From: Brugia malayi
Taxonomy: Eukaryota; Nematoda; Chromadorea; Rhabditida; Onchocercidae
Assembly: GCF_000002995.4 (NCBI RefSeq)
Contig: NW_025062476.1
Coordinates: forward strand, 5,693,001 to 5,757,000
Reading direction: 5' to 3'
DNA: 64,000 bases
Below, in pieces: positions 27,170-40,921 of this stretch; position 1 is the stretch's first letter, and every line of letters begins with the position of its first letter. The notes under the pieces are model-generated. The model saw nothing but the letters and a program-made list of their open reading frames with translations, searched no databases and was not told where the DNA came from. A program made the position numbers and the translations under genes.

Positions 27170-30100
27170 ATGATACTTACTTTGGCTACTTTGTATATTA
27201 TGAATTTTTTCTTTGCCACAATTGAATCAAATGTAAGTATTGGGCTGCTAAGGAAGACTGGACGGAAACCGAAACCTAGTGGATATGGCAATCGACCACG
27301 TGGAGTTCCATTTGCACGTTGGTATTTATACCTATATTTCCAAAGAAGGGGTAACATTCCGTAGTATATTCAGTGTCTTGAATAACTTAAGAAAAATGAA
27401 ATTAATAAATTCATATGAATGAATTATCAGGAAGGATTCATTAAGGTGGACCGTTCTATGCAACCGGCGAAACTTTTGCATGTGTAGACAACTCCAGATC
27501 AATTCCATTTTCGCAAGTTAATGATGATTATTGCGATTGTCCTGATGGAAGCGATGAACCAGGTATGTACAATGATGCCATTTTTTTCCTGATTTTCTTT
27601 AAACCATCAAGCTACTGAGCAATCTATTTAGTAACAATAGCTTAGAAGTGAGATTCAATAGATTGCCCCCAAACATTTGATATTTATAGTACGTTATTAT
27701 TTTCAAAAAAATGATAATCTTGTACGATAAATCACCAATAAGTTAGCGAAAGCATTTAGTTTTTACTTCTTTCTCGGAAAGATGCAAAGTTCTTGTTATA
27801 GTAGTTTAAAGTACGCGATTTCTTTTCTTTTTTTTTTTCTGAATAGCAATAATTATTTTGTCGATGTTTTAAAATCTGAGAAATAATTTCTTATTTGCAC
27901 TCAGGAACGTCTGCTTGTCCTAATGCCAAGTTCCATTGTCTGAATCGCGGTTTTAAGGCTGAAGATTTACCGTCAAATAGAGTGAATGACCAAATATGTG
28001 GTTGGTAAACCTTTAATAAGTTGTTAAAAATTAATCGGATGATGATCCATCATCCCCGCTTTTCATTTTTTGACAGAGACAATTTTCTCTTAAAGCATGA
28101 TTTAATTTAACTTCAATAATATGTGCTTTAGAGATTTTTCGAGCCTTTGCCGAAATTTTTGAACAATTTAATAACTGCGGTTAGTTTTATACAATATAAA
28201 AAAGCTGCTTTGTTTCTGAATTGAATCATTTTTCTTTAGCTACTATGTTTAGATTGTTGTGATGGAAGTGATGAATGGGATAGTGCAGTTGAGTGTCCTG
28301 ATATCTGTAATGAACTGGGGGCGAAATATCGAGAAGAGATACGCCAAAAAACTGAGTTAGCGAAGCAAGTAATGCAGCAATGATTTTATTAGATGTTACG
28401 TTATATCACCTCTTTTTGTTCGCTGAATCTCATAAAAGTTTCTGGTGTTTCATAGATCTTTCATAGGGTGCCAATTTTGCGCCTGTTTGGAAATCATTGA
28501 TTTACCGTCAAACTTGATTATTCCTTTTGATTCTCGTGCGAACACGACATTGTTCTGATGGTTCGTCTTTTAACGAGAAAATTTCAGGGTTTTGTAAAAC
28601 GGACGGAATTGGTTGCAGCAGGTCAGCAGTTGAAAAGTGAGAAATTAGAAAAGTTGAAGTCTTTGAAGAAGGAGATGGATGAAATAACAAAGCTGAGAAT
28701 CGATGCCAGAACAAAAATGGATGAAAAGGCCAGTCTGGCTGCAGAAGCAAAGAAAAGGCATGAAACGACCTGGGAAGGTAATTCACTTTTGATTAAATTA
28801 ATGTAAAATAATGGCTTGTTCACTGTCTTTTCTGAACATACTAGAAAACGAGAATTTTTTCTTCCGATTCTTATGAACTGTTGTTTATGTTAAATATAAA
28901 AGTTACTGTCGTCACTTAATTTCTTGAGAAATGAAGAGTAAATTAGTCAAATCTTCAAGAATGAATAATAGTACTTTTTATATCAATGCTTCCTTTAATT
29001 CCTTATGGCAAGAGTTGTTATTATTTAGTTTTCATTGCAGAAGAAAAGCAGAGACTTAAGCGAGATTACGTGTTAATACTGTTTACATCATTCGACTCAA
29101 ATAAAGATGGAAAGTAAGATCTCCGTAATATGTCGCCTTTTGTTTGATACTAATTCTCTTTGCTAGAAATTTATGGTCAGAGACATTCAATAAGGTTTCA
29201 GAGTTACTTTGGATGAACTGAAAATGGCGAAGGAGTTTGATACAAACGGGGATGGAGTTGTTTCTGACAACGAAATCAAGGTTTTATCTTTGACTAATGT
29301 TAATTTACTGCAACTTTTCTCTTGTTTTTGGTGAGAAGCATAGGATGACGACTGGTTTTCCTAATTCGTTTTTTTATTACTGAAATTTATAGCAAAATAT
29401 AAGGGAAAAATGGAGGAAATTTTAGATTCATGAAGCACGAAAGGTTTTTACTATTTTCATTGGGACCTAAGTAAATCGATTTTAGCATGTTTTGCCTGAT
29501 GGAATGGACGATTGTAATTTTGAAGTTTTTCTTGAAAATGTTTACGACAACATACGCAGTCTTTTCGAAAAAACAAGCGAAATCGAGACAGAAATGGATG
29601 AAAATGAACATCAATCCACTTTACCCATAGCAGTGGAATCTAACTCCGGTGTTTGATTAATAAAATTATCAGAAGAATAACTGAAGCATGATTAGTAAAT
29701 ATTATTGAAATAGGTTTAATTTATATACTGAAATGTTGCGGAGAGATATTAAACAAATCGAGTAATATTTGGAAGAAATGTAACTGTATCTTGCTATGTT
29801 TTAACAGTAATGCAGAATGAGTTAAATGATTACGTGTTGATTATTGAGTCTGCGTGCCAGCTTATAATTTGTTTAAAAAATGTTGTTGCCTTTCAAAAGT
29901 TTATAAGTGTGGCACTGAGATTTGGATCACAATGTTTTAAAATGTCAGAAAACACACAGCGCTGTACTGTTTCATAGCTGCAGAACTACCAGATATTGGT
30001 GGAGTCAGTTCATCACTAAATGAAAGTGGAAGTATTGGCGTGGGTTTTCCTCGAATTCCAAATATCGATTTGAAGCAACCGCCATTTGATGAGGAAACGC

Positions 30101-31079
30101 ATGCAATAGTGAAAGGTACTTCGTCATTTTTTATTCAATTATCAGCCGCGAGCTTATATTTAGAGTTTAAATCTGAAAACTTAAATATATTTTTACATCA
30201 TCGCATTGCTGTTTCAGAGGCAGAGAATACAAGAAAGGAATATGATGATGTTAATAAACGTTACATAGATCTCGAGTTGTTGATGAAGTAATAATTTGCT
30301 CCTGTAAAACTCAAATAATGTAATAGATGAAAACGACCGAAAAAAAAAGAGGAGGAATAAGAAAAAAGTAAAAACAAACAAGTAACGAAAAGTTAGGTAA
30401 GATGAAAATCTGGTGAACTAGTGGACTTAAGTAGTAGCGGAACATTTTGTCTGAGTAGTAAATTTGGTATGAAATTTTTTCAGAGATTGTGAACAATATG
30501 ATAGTGATGATTTTGGAACAGATATGGCTTGGGCGTCGTTGAAAGGAAAATGTTTTGAAATGGAAGAAAACGAATATACTTATAAACTATGCTTGTTTGA
30601 TAAAGCTGTGCAAAAGAGTAAAAATAGCGCTATCGACACTGATTTAGGGTATGTTGAAAATACCGAAGTCATTGGTTAATATTTGATTAGAGTGTTGACT
30701 ACAATCGACTTCCAGATTTTAACACAATTACCTTAATTTAGACTTTCCGAGCTATTCGAGTGTATATATATCTAAAATACTTCGCATTATGACTTTGAAA
30801 ATTGTGATTTTTGCAAACTTTTGTTAAACTTCTTATTGCAGCAAATGGAGTGGTTGGATTGGTACTGAACCAAATAAATATACATTACAAAGTTACCAGA
30901 AAGGTACACCGTGTTGGAATGGACCAGATCGATCAACAAAAGTAATCACTGAGTGCGGAGAGGAGACAAAGTTAGTGGAAGCATCAGAGCCAAGCAAATG
31001 CGAATATATTTTTACTTTGCGTTCCCCTGCTGCATGCCCAGATCCTGCCACTATCGTTGATGAACATGAAGAACTTTAA
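27170..31079 (+). CDS. Glucosidase II beta subunit (PRKCSH / 80K-H)
   Basis: The non-catalytic beta subunit of ER glucosidase II holds the alpha subunit in the ER and presents mannose-bearing N-glycans for trimming. The start at 27170 gives a hydrophobic signal sequence (MILTLATLYIMNFFFA). Next come the family block RPRGVPF and two LDLa-like Ca-binding cysteine repeats, DDYCDCPDGSDEPG and, across a splice, DCCDGSDEWD. A coiled coil (28590-28775, Lys/Glu-rich) follows, then two EF-hand loops (DSNKDG, DTNGDG at 29095-29280). The acidic linker carries PPFDEETHAIV, and the C-terminal MRH lectin domain (30480-31030) contains GWIGTEPNKY, PCWNGPDRST and EPSKCEY. The protein ends in HEEL, a variant of the HDEL/KDEL retrieval signal. 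Whether the 47 bases after 27232 (which start GTAAGT) are an intron is unclear. It converges on the RARS2 gene. Confidence 0.94.
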
Positions 31080-31453
31080 CTGTTTGATATACATTTTGGA
31101 AACGTTTTTAAATCCATTACTGTTTTATTAATTAAAATATAGATTTAGAAAATGGAATGCATAAGATAGTAAAGAGGAATGATTTCTATTATTAAAAATG
31201 ATTTTGAAAATCAAAGCCCCAAATTTCTTTTATAATGTTGTAAGTGTTCACATAGTGCTATGTCCCGAAATGTTATTTGAAAATTTCTCAAGCTGTGAAC
31301 TCGAACCAATATTAATTGAAGTTTTCATTCATGCTATCCTGTTTGCGCTTAATATGGTATTCTATTAAAACTCTCTCATTTTAAGGATTTATGCCCATGA
31401 AATGAGAAGAGACTTCATGATGATAACAGGAGTCTGTATATATATATTTTATA
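31080..31453. other. Short convergent intergenic gap
   Basis: This holds the 3' ends of the plus-strand glucosidase II beta gene and the minus-strand RARS2 gene. It is AT-rich and I see no gene. Confidence 0.6.
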
Positions 31454-34400
31454 TCACATTTTCTTCAGTGGTTCTATTCCTAGCAGACGCATCCCACTGT
31501 CTAGAATTTTCCGTGCAGTTGATAATAGCAAAAGTCTTGGTATTGCTATCTCCAGTGGTTCGTTTGATATTCGAAGGATGGAAGAAGCGAAGCCTACAAC
31601 ATTTGCCAGTTGCAATAAATACACGGTTAATCGGCAAGGTTCCATTTCTTGGTAGCTAGCATATAGGATATCAGGAAATGCTTTGAATTGTTTCAAAAGA
31701 AGCCAACTCGCTTCATTCGTTTCGAAATTCCCCTCAAATCCCTCCATTAGATTCTGCTTCAAGCCATGATTCCGTTCCTCGATTGACATTAGCCGGCTAT
31801 GTTTCGTCTGAAATCAACATTTTGCAAATTACAATTGTAAAAGAATAAACCACCAACATTTGGTCTCCAGATTTCAGACAATTTTTTCTTTAAGCCTTTT
31901 TAAACATAATGCTTTTAAATACTACTAATTCAAGAGAATCATGAACCTTTTAGACGCAACTAATATCAAAAGAATTTTAATTCTTTTGGTATTAGTGGTG
32001 TTTAAAAGAGTGCTTATTGGAAAAGTTTATATCAAAGGATATCCAGTGATACATTGAAAGAAATGAGAGTACGGAGATAAAACTAGTTAAATAAAGATTG
32101 TAAAAGGAACTATGCCTGTAGAAGAAGCGCATTATTTTGATTCATTTGAAAAGCCTTATCGAATGAAAACGAGTAATTGGTGGATCGTGCCCTTTTGAGA
32201 TCATTCACTATCATTGTTCCAAGTGACAGATTCGCTGCGACTTCTTAAAAATACACCTATATCAGATGCTATTTCTCCAAATATCCAATAGTTTCAGTAG
32301 ACATATTAGTTTATTACATAATAAACATTCAACTGCTGTATAATTATAACATCAAGGATGCTGAAACATCAAGACTAAAGATGAACTTACGAGGAATTTC
32401 ATTCTGGCTAATTTTCATCGTTCTAGATTTGGTGATAAAGGATTTTGCAAGTTCCAAACCATGTTCTAGTATTTTACTTACCAATTCAACTTCTCCCAGC
32501 CTATAAAAATCTATGAAAATGAGAAATCTAAATTTTCTATACAAATTTACAGACTGGACTGATTCATCGAACTATTCTTGAACAATAATGACTTAGAATT
32601 AAGAAGGGAAACTTCGTTCATAAAAGTTTTAAATGCCAGTATGAGTGGCAGCACCTGGTAGAAAGACCTTTTACGCGTCCAAATGAGACATGATGTATTT
32701 TTTCACCAATATCATTTCGTCCAATGGCATTCAAAAGACACTTCAAATTGGTGAAATGTTGTCGCTGTGCATGATCAACCACATAGAAATACTTATCCGC
32801 TGCATACAACTGTTCCCGTAATAAAACCGATGCTAAGTCCCTGAACTTTTGAGATTGGCAATCAAAAATTATGTCAAAATTTGTTTATCCATAGTAAAGT
32901 AAACTGCTTGTAAATCTATGCAAAATTGAATGATTACTAATTTCAGTTTATCACTAATGGGAATTTGCATAAAAAGAAAATTAGGAGTGCTTACCTCGAC
33001 AAATAAAGAGTCGTGTTATTAGATCTTCTGATAACAATAGACCTATTCAGTTCTTTGCATATGACTGTAACAACACCATCACTGCCGTTTTCTGCTTGCC
33101 CTTCTCGTAACATACGATTAATTAACTGATGAGCAGAAACGACAAAGTCAGACTCGAAATATTCCACATCCATTGATAAGTTCATACGTCTGAAACTTTT
33201 TTATTCGTAATAATATTTGAAATAGAAACTTTCACACTTCATAAGATTCTAAAACAAATACGGGAAATTTGTAAACTATAGTCCAGTTTCGGTGACAAAT
33301 GTTGAAAATTTAAACTGTTGATGCAGCAATACTCAATTTTGTTACACAATGATTAACGAGCTTAATAAATAAAGAAGGCAGTACAAAGATACTGGAGACG
33401 AATGGTGCATAGTCTGAAGATAGAGATTATATTTTCCACCTCACAGAAAATCAGTCAGAAGACAATCAATGAAAAAAGTGAACGGGTAAAGACATTAAAC
33501 CATGTAACATCTCTGTTAAGAATTTTAGATTCAATCCATATGTAAATAACCTTGCTATACCTATAAAAATGATGCAACTGTTCATGAGATAACTGCCTTG
33601 CATTTTGCCAGAACGATAAATGATCATTGGTACCAGCGGTTAACAAAGAATTTTCCATGCTGGCAAGAATATTGTAAGCTTTTTGTAAAAAACTGCTGGA
33701 ATGTTCAGCTAATTTGTTCGCTTCAACGTAGCATTTAGCCAAAAATGTAAATTTTTGCACAGTGTTCCACGTAGACCATACCTAAAAAGTGCTCTGCTCT
33801 ATCTGTACAACGAACAAAATAACAAATGGGTAGAGAGAAATAATTATGCCTCTTGGGAGGGTTTCATTACAGGCCAGTGAGCAGCAATCAGTGCAAACTG
33901 CAACCCCCAATCACCGATGTAGTTGAGAGATATAACTTTATTGCCAGCAGCTCTATTTATTGTATCGATATAGCGCCCAATAACAGTGGATCTGTAAGTA
34001 AAAATAAAAATATTTGGGGAAGTAATACCTAAGGAAAATTTTTCAATATTGCTAATGAAAAGCACACATACAAATCGCAGCCGTTAATAATTAATGAACC
34101 GTAATGAAATTAGCAAGTTATAGTTAGTATTTGTTTTTCAACTGATGCCAATTTGCAACTAGGTTTTGCACATTAATCTTTTCTCCATATTAGCTAACCG
34201 AGGAAGCAATAAATTCAGCACTGGTAATACTAGCTATAACGTTCATCATATTAACAATCAAAAGTAGTTTTTTTGCCAAATTTTCTACTAGACAACAAAA
34301 TAGTTACAGAGATCCTTCTTTACTATTACATTATGCATTAATTGCTACAAAATGTTAAGCATCCATATAAAAAATAATGGCAAAACTGTATGCAAAATAC

Positions 34401-34707
34401 TCTTTTAAAAAAATTCCAGAAATAACCTGAAATTGCCAACATGAAATTGTTTGGCAATATTTGGGGAAGAGTAATCAACAACAATAGATTTCCTATTCTT
34501 GACCAATTTCTGCAATAACGTTGCAGGCAGATTTTCCTCCCGCCACATCTCATACACAAATCTTTTCATCGATGAGTCAGCTACATGCAGCATTCGGCCT
34601 TTAACTGAAACAGATTTTTGAAAATGTGAAGACTTACATCTAAGGCAAAATCCGTAAAGCTGAAAATTAAACGTTGTGATAACTAGGAGAAATCCCAGAA
34701 CGATCAT
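31454..34707 (-). CDS. Arginyl-tRNA synthetase, mitochondrial type (RARS2)
   Basis: This enzyme charges tRNA-Arg. The exons match the RARS2 branch in order. [17 protein letters not shown] joins in phase at about 34427 to [14 protein letters not shown] and [16 protein letters not shown], the class I catalytic core. The next exons carry [26 protein letters not shown] and [12 protein letters not shown], then [30 protein letters not shown] and [11 protein letters not shown]. The anticodon-binding DALR domain ends [11 protein letters not shown], as human RARS2 ends LLGITPVCRM. The HIGH motif reads HVGN: Asn replaces the second His. A canonical KMSKS loop is absent, as is usual for this family; VKGLSTR fills its place. 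The N-terminal tRNA-binding extension is shorter than in human. The ATG at 34707 opens a hydrophobic stretch that joins in phase to [12 protein letters not shown], but a true start further upstream is possible, so the targeting peptide is unsure. Confidence 0.9.
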
Positions 34708-37144
34708 TCAATATTGTAGGAATTGACAATCCACAACCTTTAACAATCCCATCACACGGTGTTTGAATCTGAAGTCAGATCTTACTTTCCCATAAACTAA
34801 AAAATTAGCTTCATTCATTTAAAATGTGTTCAAGATTCGTTCTATGTTAATTAAATTAACCGTAATACATTAATAAAATATAACTGTTCTGCCCGAACTG
34901 CATAAATATTTGCATGATTTCTTACAATAAAAAAAATTCCGCTGAGTCACTAATGATTATCTCTTTATGCTGATATATTATTACACTAAATACAATAAAT
35001 AACACTCACCACTAAATAATATAAACTACCACCCATTCATCAATATTTCGAAAAAAGATTCCTTGTTTATGCTATTTTATTAACATATTCCAGACCGAAT
35101 AAAAACTTGTGAAAAAATGGCATCAATACACTCACTGTTATTAGCAAATATCAAAAAATTTTTAAAGATTATAATTCCTAAACAAATCTAGTTTTCGCTT
35201 AATATTTTAACGATATATTACATTACATCGATCTACATCAATTATGGTGCGCATACTGTTACCATCATTTAATTATGCATTTCATAATATATCCACAGAA
35301 TTAAAGAATGCAATGATAAAAGAATTACCAACGAATATGAGAAATGCAGTGCAAAAAAAAAGAATTCTGAAATGTTTACAATACATAACACTTGAAAATG
35401 TTAAAAAAAATTTAGACAGTGACTCTCTTCAGTGAGTATGTCATTAATGTAACAGTGAATCTTGCGTAAATTTAGAACTCATAAGGCAGTTGCAATTAGT
35501 AAACTAAAAGTAGAGTAAACAGTGAATTCTAAAAAAATACTAGATATGCAAAACATGCGACATACATTTCATGAAATGCTTGTCCGCCATCTTGTTTAGC
35601 AGTTTCTTATTCCACAGCTATAAGGGACGATTTTGCTGTGCTTTACTGAAGCATATCGAAACGTGTTTCGCATTGAACTCATATTAATATTTGGTGGTAG
35701 ATTTTTATAGTAATAAAAATAGCAGATTTATTTCTTACAACAATAACTCCACAATCTCTACGTCAGTTTTTTAAAATATTTCATTTGATGATAGGTTGGC
35801 AAATTGTTGGGTCAACATATACATATAGCTAAGAGATTTTAGATTAGCCAAATATATCAACTTTCAAAAGGACACTCCTTAACAATTACTCAGGAAGTTT
35901 TTTTTTCTTTGGAAATCCGTCGAAAAAATTAAAAAATGATCACAAAACGCGTTTCCCATATTTTTAACGTGACAAAACAACTTAAATTGAAAAACATAAA
36001 CAACTGAAAGTCAAAATGTGAAAATCACAACTCACAAAACTCTTTTAAACCTCTCCTGGCAGGACACAAAATCACTACTCCCATTTAAAAAGGTAAATTA
36101 AGCAAATTCGTCATTTCTTGTTAACAACAGCAAAGAAGTGTTAAAGAAAAGTATAGACGTCACGAGAAAATACAAAAAAAAATTATTGTCACCAAATACA
36201 GAGCTTTGTAGCACCAATATTTCATTTATTACATGGATTTTCAACCATCAAAGATGGCTCCTCTATTCAGCAGTGGTTTAACAAACTGAAGTGCTACTAA
36301 TAAGAAATAATCTGTCAGATCAAGTTGTTATGTAGATATGCCAAAATTCTAAACCAAACTAAACAATGATTCACAGTAATATAGAAGGAAGTAGTGATAG
36401 AGCACCATACTAATACCGGAATCAAACACCATGTCTGAAAGCTTTTCTTCGGATATAATAAATACATCAGCACTCTTGAAATGTAACAACATAAATTGAA
36501 GTGCACAATTTTACGAAATAATTGATGATATTAACTTTATGACAACTGACGAGTGAAGAAAGAAATGAAGTGTATAATATTTTGCCATAACTAAGAAGTT
36601 ATAAATGTTGCTGGTTGAACTGCAACTGCTCCTACAGTATAATCGCTCTATTGCAAAATTCATCTAGAGAAGACTCGATTTTCAAACACAAGTAATGGAT
36701 AAAGGTTTTTGATTGCGTAAATAAAATGTAAATAAATTAAAAGTGAATTTTAACTTCCGATAAATTAGAATATTCCCGAACTAATGACTGGATAACAAAA
36801 TAGGGCAAAAAATGAATGCCACTGGCGAGCAATAAATAACAGACATTGTTACAGTCATCTGTAATAGTAAATTGTATGAGAATAACAGAAGTGATACAAT
36901 GAATGCAAAAGGAAAATTTAGTGCAAAGAAATAATATAATTTTTTAAAAAACATAATATAATGTCTTCTACAAAGCAGCTGAAAAAAATTAATGCGTTAT
37001 ACGAACAGAAAGAAAATATAAAAATTATAAAAACTAAGAAAAGAACGTAACCAGAGTCTTTTTTTTTCATTTGAAGAAGTCTTCAAATTTACAATACTTT
37101 TGAACATCCGATAAATTATTCTAAAAGATAATAAAAGCAACACT
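34708..37144. other. AT-rich intergenic region of about 2.4 kb
   Basis: Apart from the weak short frame at 35244-35435, I see no gene. A minus-strand ATGGCGGAC at about 35596 in good context is followed soon by a donor-like GTATGT. It could be the first exon of a gene here, possibly RARS2, but no in-phase partner exon was found. Confidence 0.4.
35244..35435 (+). CDS. Possible 63-residue basic microprotein
   Basis: An ATG-initiated open frame encodes MVRILLPSFNYAF... and ends KKNLDSDSLQ. It is basic and could form an amphipathic helix (ELKNAMIKELPTNMRNAV), which would suit a small mitochondrial protein. I do not recognise a family. No trans-splice acceptor precedes it, and a frame of this length is not rare by chance, so it is a candidate only. 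Confidence 0.22.
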   Translation: MVRILLPSFNYAFHNISTELKNAMIKELPTNMRNAVQKKRILKCLQYITLENVKKNLDSDSLQ

Positions 37145-40100
37145 TTATTGTTCATTACTATCTTCAACTAGCACATTGCAATCAGTAGTAACCAATTCGA
37201 CTCCCCAAAATGATATACAGCAACCAGCCAACTGATTATTTCTAACAAGAGGCAATACCTTAAAAAATGTCCAGAATTAAAGAACATAATTCAGCACTTC
37301 CTCTTAAATCGAGAATTTATGAAGGAATCAGTAGAGTGTGGACAAAAAAGTTAAATAAAAGAGTTATGAAGATAAAAATTCGATAGGTTAAATATAACTT
37401 CGAAAAACAAATCTAAATGAACACATTTTTTACTTTTTTAAAATTAAATTTTTTAAACTAATAACAAAGCTTACTTTCTGACGTAAATAAGGTCCAAAAA
37501 AGATATCATTATAAACAAACATTCCAAAAATTAGCAGTGTAAACCCAAGTAGCTGCAAAAATAAGATAAATAGAGATAACATATTAATACTTTTAATGAA
37601 ACTTTTTAATAATATATTAAAAAAAAAAAAAAAAAAAAACATTATGGCATAATTTATATACTTGCATGGGGATGAAATGCTCGCCAAAAAGTGGAATTGA
37701 AACCAGCCAAACTAAAAGAATTCGAACGCTGTCAAGTACCATCCTTGTAGTCGCTGACAGTTGTTTGGTGACAGAAATACCAGCAAAATTGAAAAATGCA
37801 GTGCTAAAATAAACTGTCAACAAGTAAAGCAGATATAAGTAAAAACACTTAAAAAACAAACAACTGTATTAAAGGACAAAGGCTAGAAAGGTGTGAGCAA
37901 AAATAAAAATTTAATCAATCAATTTACCCACAAATCTAAAAACGGATGGTTTTTCTATAATGATCATTGGTTTCCATTTTAATTTCAATGAAAAATATTC
38001 GGTAGTGATATCGAAAACTTTGGTGAAAACTTTGGTGACATGGTGTGGTAATGAAGAAGAGTGGTAAGAGATTAATTAAAATAATAGAAGTATCCTATTT
38101 ATGTGTACTTTTGAAAAGAAAAAAACACTTTCAGCAATCGAATCCAATAATTCCTTGGTCAAATCATCTTCAGAAACCAAATAGAATAATTACTATAACC
38201 AACCTAATTACAGTAAGCAGCAGTGCATATCCAATCAATGGATTACTTTTTACTTCTCTAAATGTATCGAATACATCCTCTAGTCGATGATATGGATTTG
38301 TTGAAAAAATGGACGGCACTTTTATGTAATACATTGGAAACAATAAAAATGTCAGAATTGTTAGGCCGAAGAAACCTATAACAATCAATTTAGCAAGTCG
38401 TTAGGCAACAAAAAGAACTATGTATTTGATTAGTTATACATAGTAATTCCAGATCCAATTAACAAATCCGAAAATTGAAAATACATAACGTTAAAATTTC
38501 ATACAAAGATCAGAATCCAAATGACAAACCTTCTAAACCAACAACAAGTAAAGGTGGCGCATTGGATTCAGTGATGATTTTTTGTTCAACAACCATCTGA
38601 ATTGACACTATAATTTGAGCAATAATGATCAGCAAATCGCCTAAAAAAATGTGTAGTCAAAAAGATTGTAAGAAAAGCAATACGTCAATCTTTTTTAAGC
38701 AGAGATTTTAAACAGGATGATATCTGGATTTAAAACAGATTTCATTCGACTCAAGTCTCTTCCTTTTTTGATGACGTGATTTACGAATTTACGATTATAA
38801 TATAAAGGAATTTAGTAATTCCATTTGTATAGAAATTTAGTCACTTATCCGTTTATCCGCCAATCTTTTTTCCCAGTATAATGAACAAACCTGTAATAAT
38901 TCCATTGATATCACGTTTAGAGTTTTCATCAAAAATATCGCTCATTCCGACAATAACAAGACCAACAGTAATAAGGCCCATACCTAACCAACGAAAAGCT
39001 TGTAGATATGATTTTAAAAAAGCAACCGAAAAAAGACCAGTGAATATTATCACAGCGCCTGAAATAAAAAAGATTTAATTTAAATAAATATGATGTAATT
39101 TGGTTAAAGTAACAAAAGCAAGGAATAATAAACCGTCAAAAAGAGGAATCTTCCGGATCAAAATAAATAATAAATTATAAAAGGTAAGCATATTTAAAAA
39201 AAAAAAAAAAACACTAAGAGAGGGAGAGAAACAAGGTAATACTGAGGAACTAACCTCTTAACATCTGGAATGATGAAACCTGCGTAAGATTTAAGCTAAT
39301 ATACATTATCGAGGTTGCAAGAACATCACAAAATGCTGGTACAGCGAATACATAAGGATTAAGTTTCAAAGGATTTTTTTCTGAAATATATCTGGGTATA
39401 CCGCTTTCACTGCCTTCATCACTATATGATGATGTTTGATCGCGATGATTTTGAATGTAGCGTGCAATGATATAAACAAACAAGCATGACAGTTCACCGA
39501 TAAACATGCAGATTGCCTGAAGACAAATATTTATTAAACTTCAAATGCATTTTAAGAAAATATTTTTAGCGCTAGTTATTTCAGCAATGACGATTTTAAC
39601 GAAGAACAAAGTACATCATAGGGGCCTATTTAAAATTTCACAAGATCAAAGAAATTTAAAAAAATGACTTCTAAAAGATATGGCACATATACAATGCATG
39701 GTATAACATACTTTAATTCTAAAAAATTCCATCAAATCCTTTCAAAAATAATAATAATGAAAAATTCTTATACCTAATTGATGGAAGCAAATTTGTTTAC
39801 TTAATTCGGTTTCCTATTAGCAAAGCTGGAAAAGTCATTCACCAATAACCAAGTTTATAACACAGTTCTAAACTTTAAAATTTAGGAATGTACCTGAACA
39901 AATGGATGGTTGAAATGTCTGTTATCCGCCTTCATGCTATCAGCCCATCTGCAAAAGGAAATTGACCTATTTACCATCATCATACTTTGAGCGATCTAAC
40001 CAATTAATTTAGTTAACATTTATCCACAAAATTATGCAAAAAGGAGAAAGGAATGAAAATTTTTCAAAAAAAGAATGTACACTACAGGATGTCAAAATAT

Positions 40101-40321
40101 GAAAAGATATATAACAGCTCAATTATTTGATTATATGATAGATGGGATAAAACCTCAGTAAAATTTCGAAAAGCAATAAGGCTTTTTGAAATTAAATTCT
40201 ATACTTATAAAATCTGTAACGATACTTACTTTGCTGCAATAGTATTAGCTGATCCCGTAATTACCATTGTCAGGCCAAGCAACAGCAGTTTTAATGCCTG
40301 ACTCCTATCAGTATCCACCAT
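37145..40321 (-). CDS. Solute carrier family 35 member F6-like multi-pass membrane protein
   Basis: SLC35F6 belongs to the drug/metabolite transporter superfamily (EamA fold). The human protein is found on lysosomal or mitochondrial membranes and its substrate is unsettled. The first exon (40234-40321) gives MVDTDRSQALKLLLLGLTMV, the first membrane helix. Later exons give FIGELSCLFVYIIARY, then PAFCDVLATSIMYISLNL joined to SSFQMLRG, then AVIIFTGLFSVAFLKS and WLGMGLITVGLVIVGMSD. They continue with FPMYYIKVPS, FFNFAGISVTKQLSATTRMV and LLGFTLLIFGMFVYND. These blocks match the human protein closely and in order, with about ten membrane helices. The last exon (about 37145-37261) joins in phase (RQK to VLPLVRNNQLAG) and encodes a tail ending EDSNEQ; the stop at 37145 overlaps an AATAAA. 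It is divergent from PUM3. Confidence 0.92.
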
Positions 40322-40322
40322 A

Positions 40323-40337
40323 CTGAAATCAGGAAAC
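40323..40337 (-). promoter_or_regulatory. Probable trans-splice acceptor of the SLC35F6 gene
   Basis: On the minus strand a pyrimidine-rich stretch ending GATTTCAG lies one base ahead of the ATG at 40321. Nothing coding joins from upstream, which is what spliced-leader addition would look like. Confidence 0.55.
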
Positions 40338-40677
40338 ACATTATATAGGATTTAAAAGAAATTCAGGGAAGTACACATAGAGTTCGACCATGCATAATTA
40401 TGAAAGGTGAAAAACAATCTCATTTCCTAGTCATTACTTTTTTTTTACTTTTCGCATAAAACGTTACCAAAAAATTATGACTTAAAAAATAAAAATGAAC
40501 TGTCAGGTATTTCTAAAATTATCTGAGAAATCTAACAGCTTGAGATTCAATAAAATCGTTTTCAATTTTAATTCAATTGAACTCGAGATAAACCAAACTA
40601 AGTTCTTGAGGATCAAATAAAATTAAAGTAAAACTGAATATTTTAAAGACATGTTTTAAAATTATAACTTTTAAATC

Positions 40678-40921
40678 TTAAAACTGCATGAAATCTATTT
40701 CGTACCACCGATAAACATCATAGTCCCCATTTTCACTGTTTGCGAGACCCATTACATAGGTGGGACAAGTATTTTCATTATTAACTAAGTTTAGTGATGC
40801 AATGTGATTTGGTTGGGAGTAAAACCGTGTCGAGCCAAAAGTATCTGTGGGTGTGGGTGCGTTGGTGGGATTAGTGTAAGTCAAGCCGAGAGGTGCGGTT
40901 GTAGTTGTTGGCTTTACAGGG
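40678..40921 (-). CDS. Possible terminal exon of an unknown gene between SLC35F6 and PUM3
   Basis: After an acceptor-like ACCCGCAG (minus strand), an open frame of 80 codons reads PVKPTTTTAPLGLTYTNP, then NAPTPTDTFGS, and ends WYEIDFMQF with a TAA at 40678. The Thr/Pro-rich start and the richer C-terminal half look like a real protein rather than chance AT-rich sequence. A short upstream frame starting MKQSKRERNK (ATG at 41099) can be joined in phase, using a donor at about 41056. I do not recognise it. It would lie in the promoter region shared by SLC35F6 and PUM3. Confidence 0.3.
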
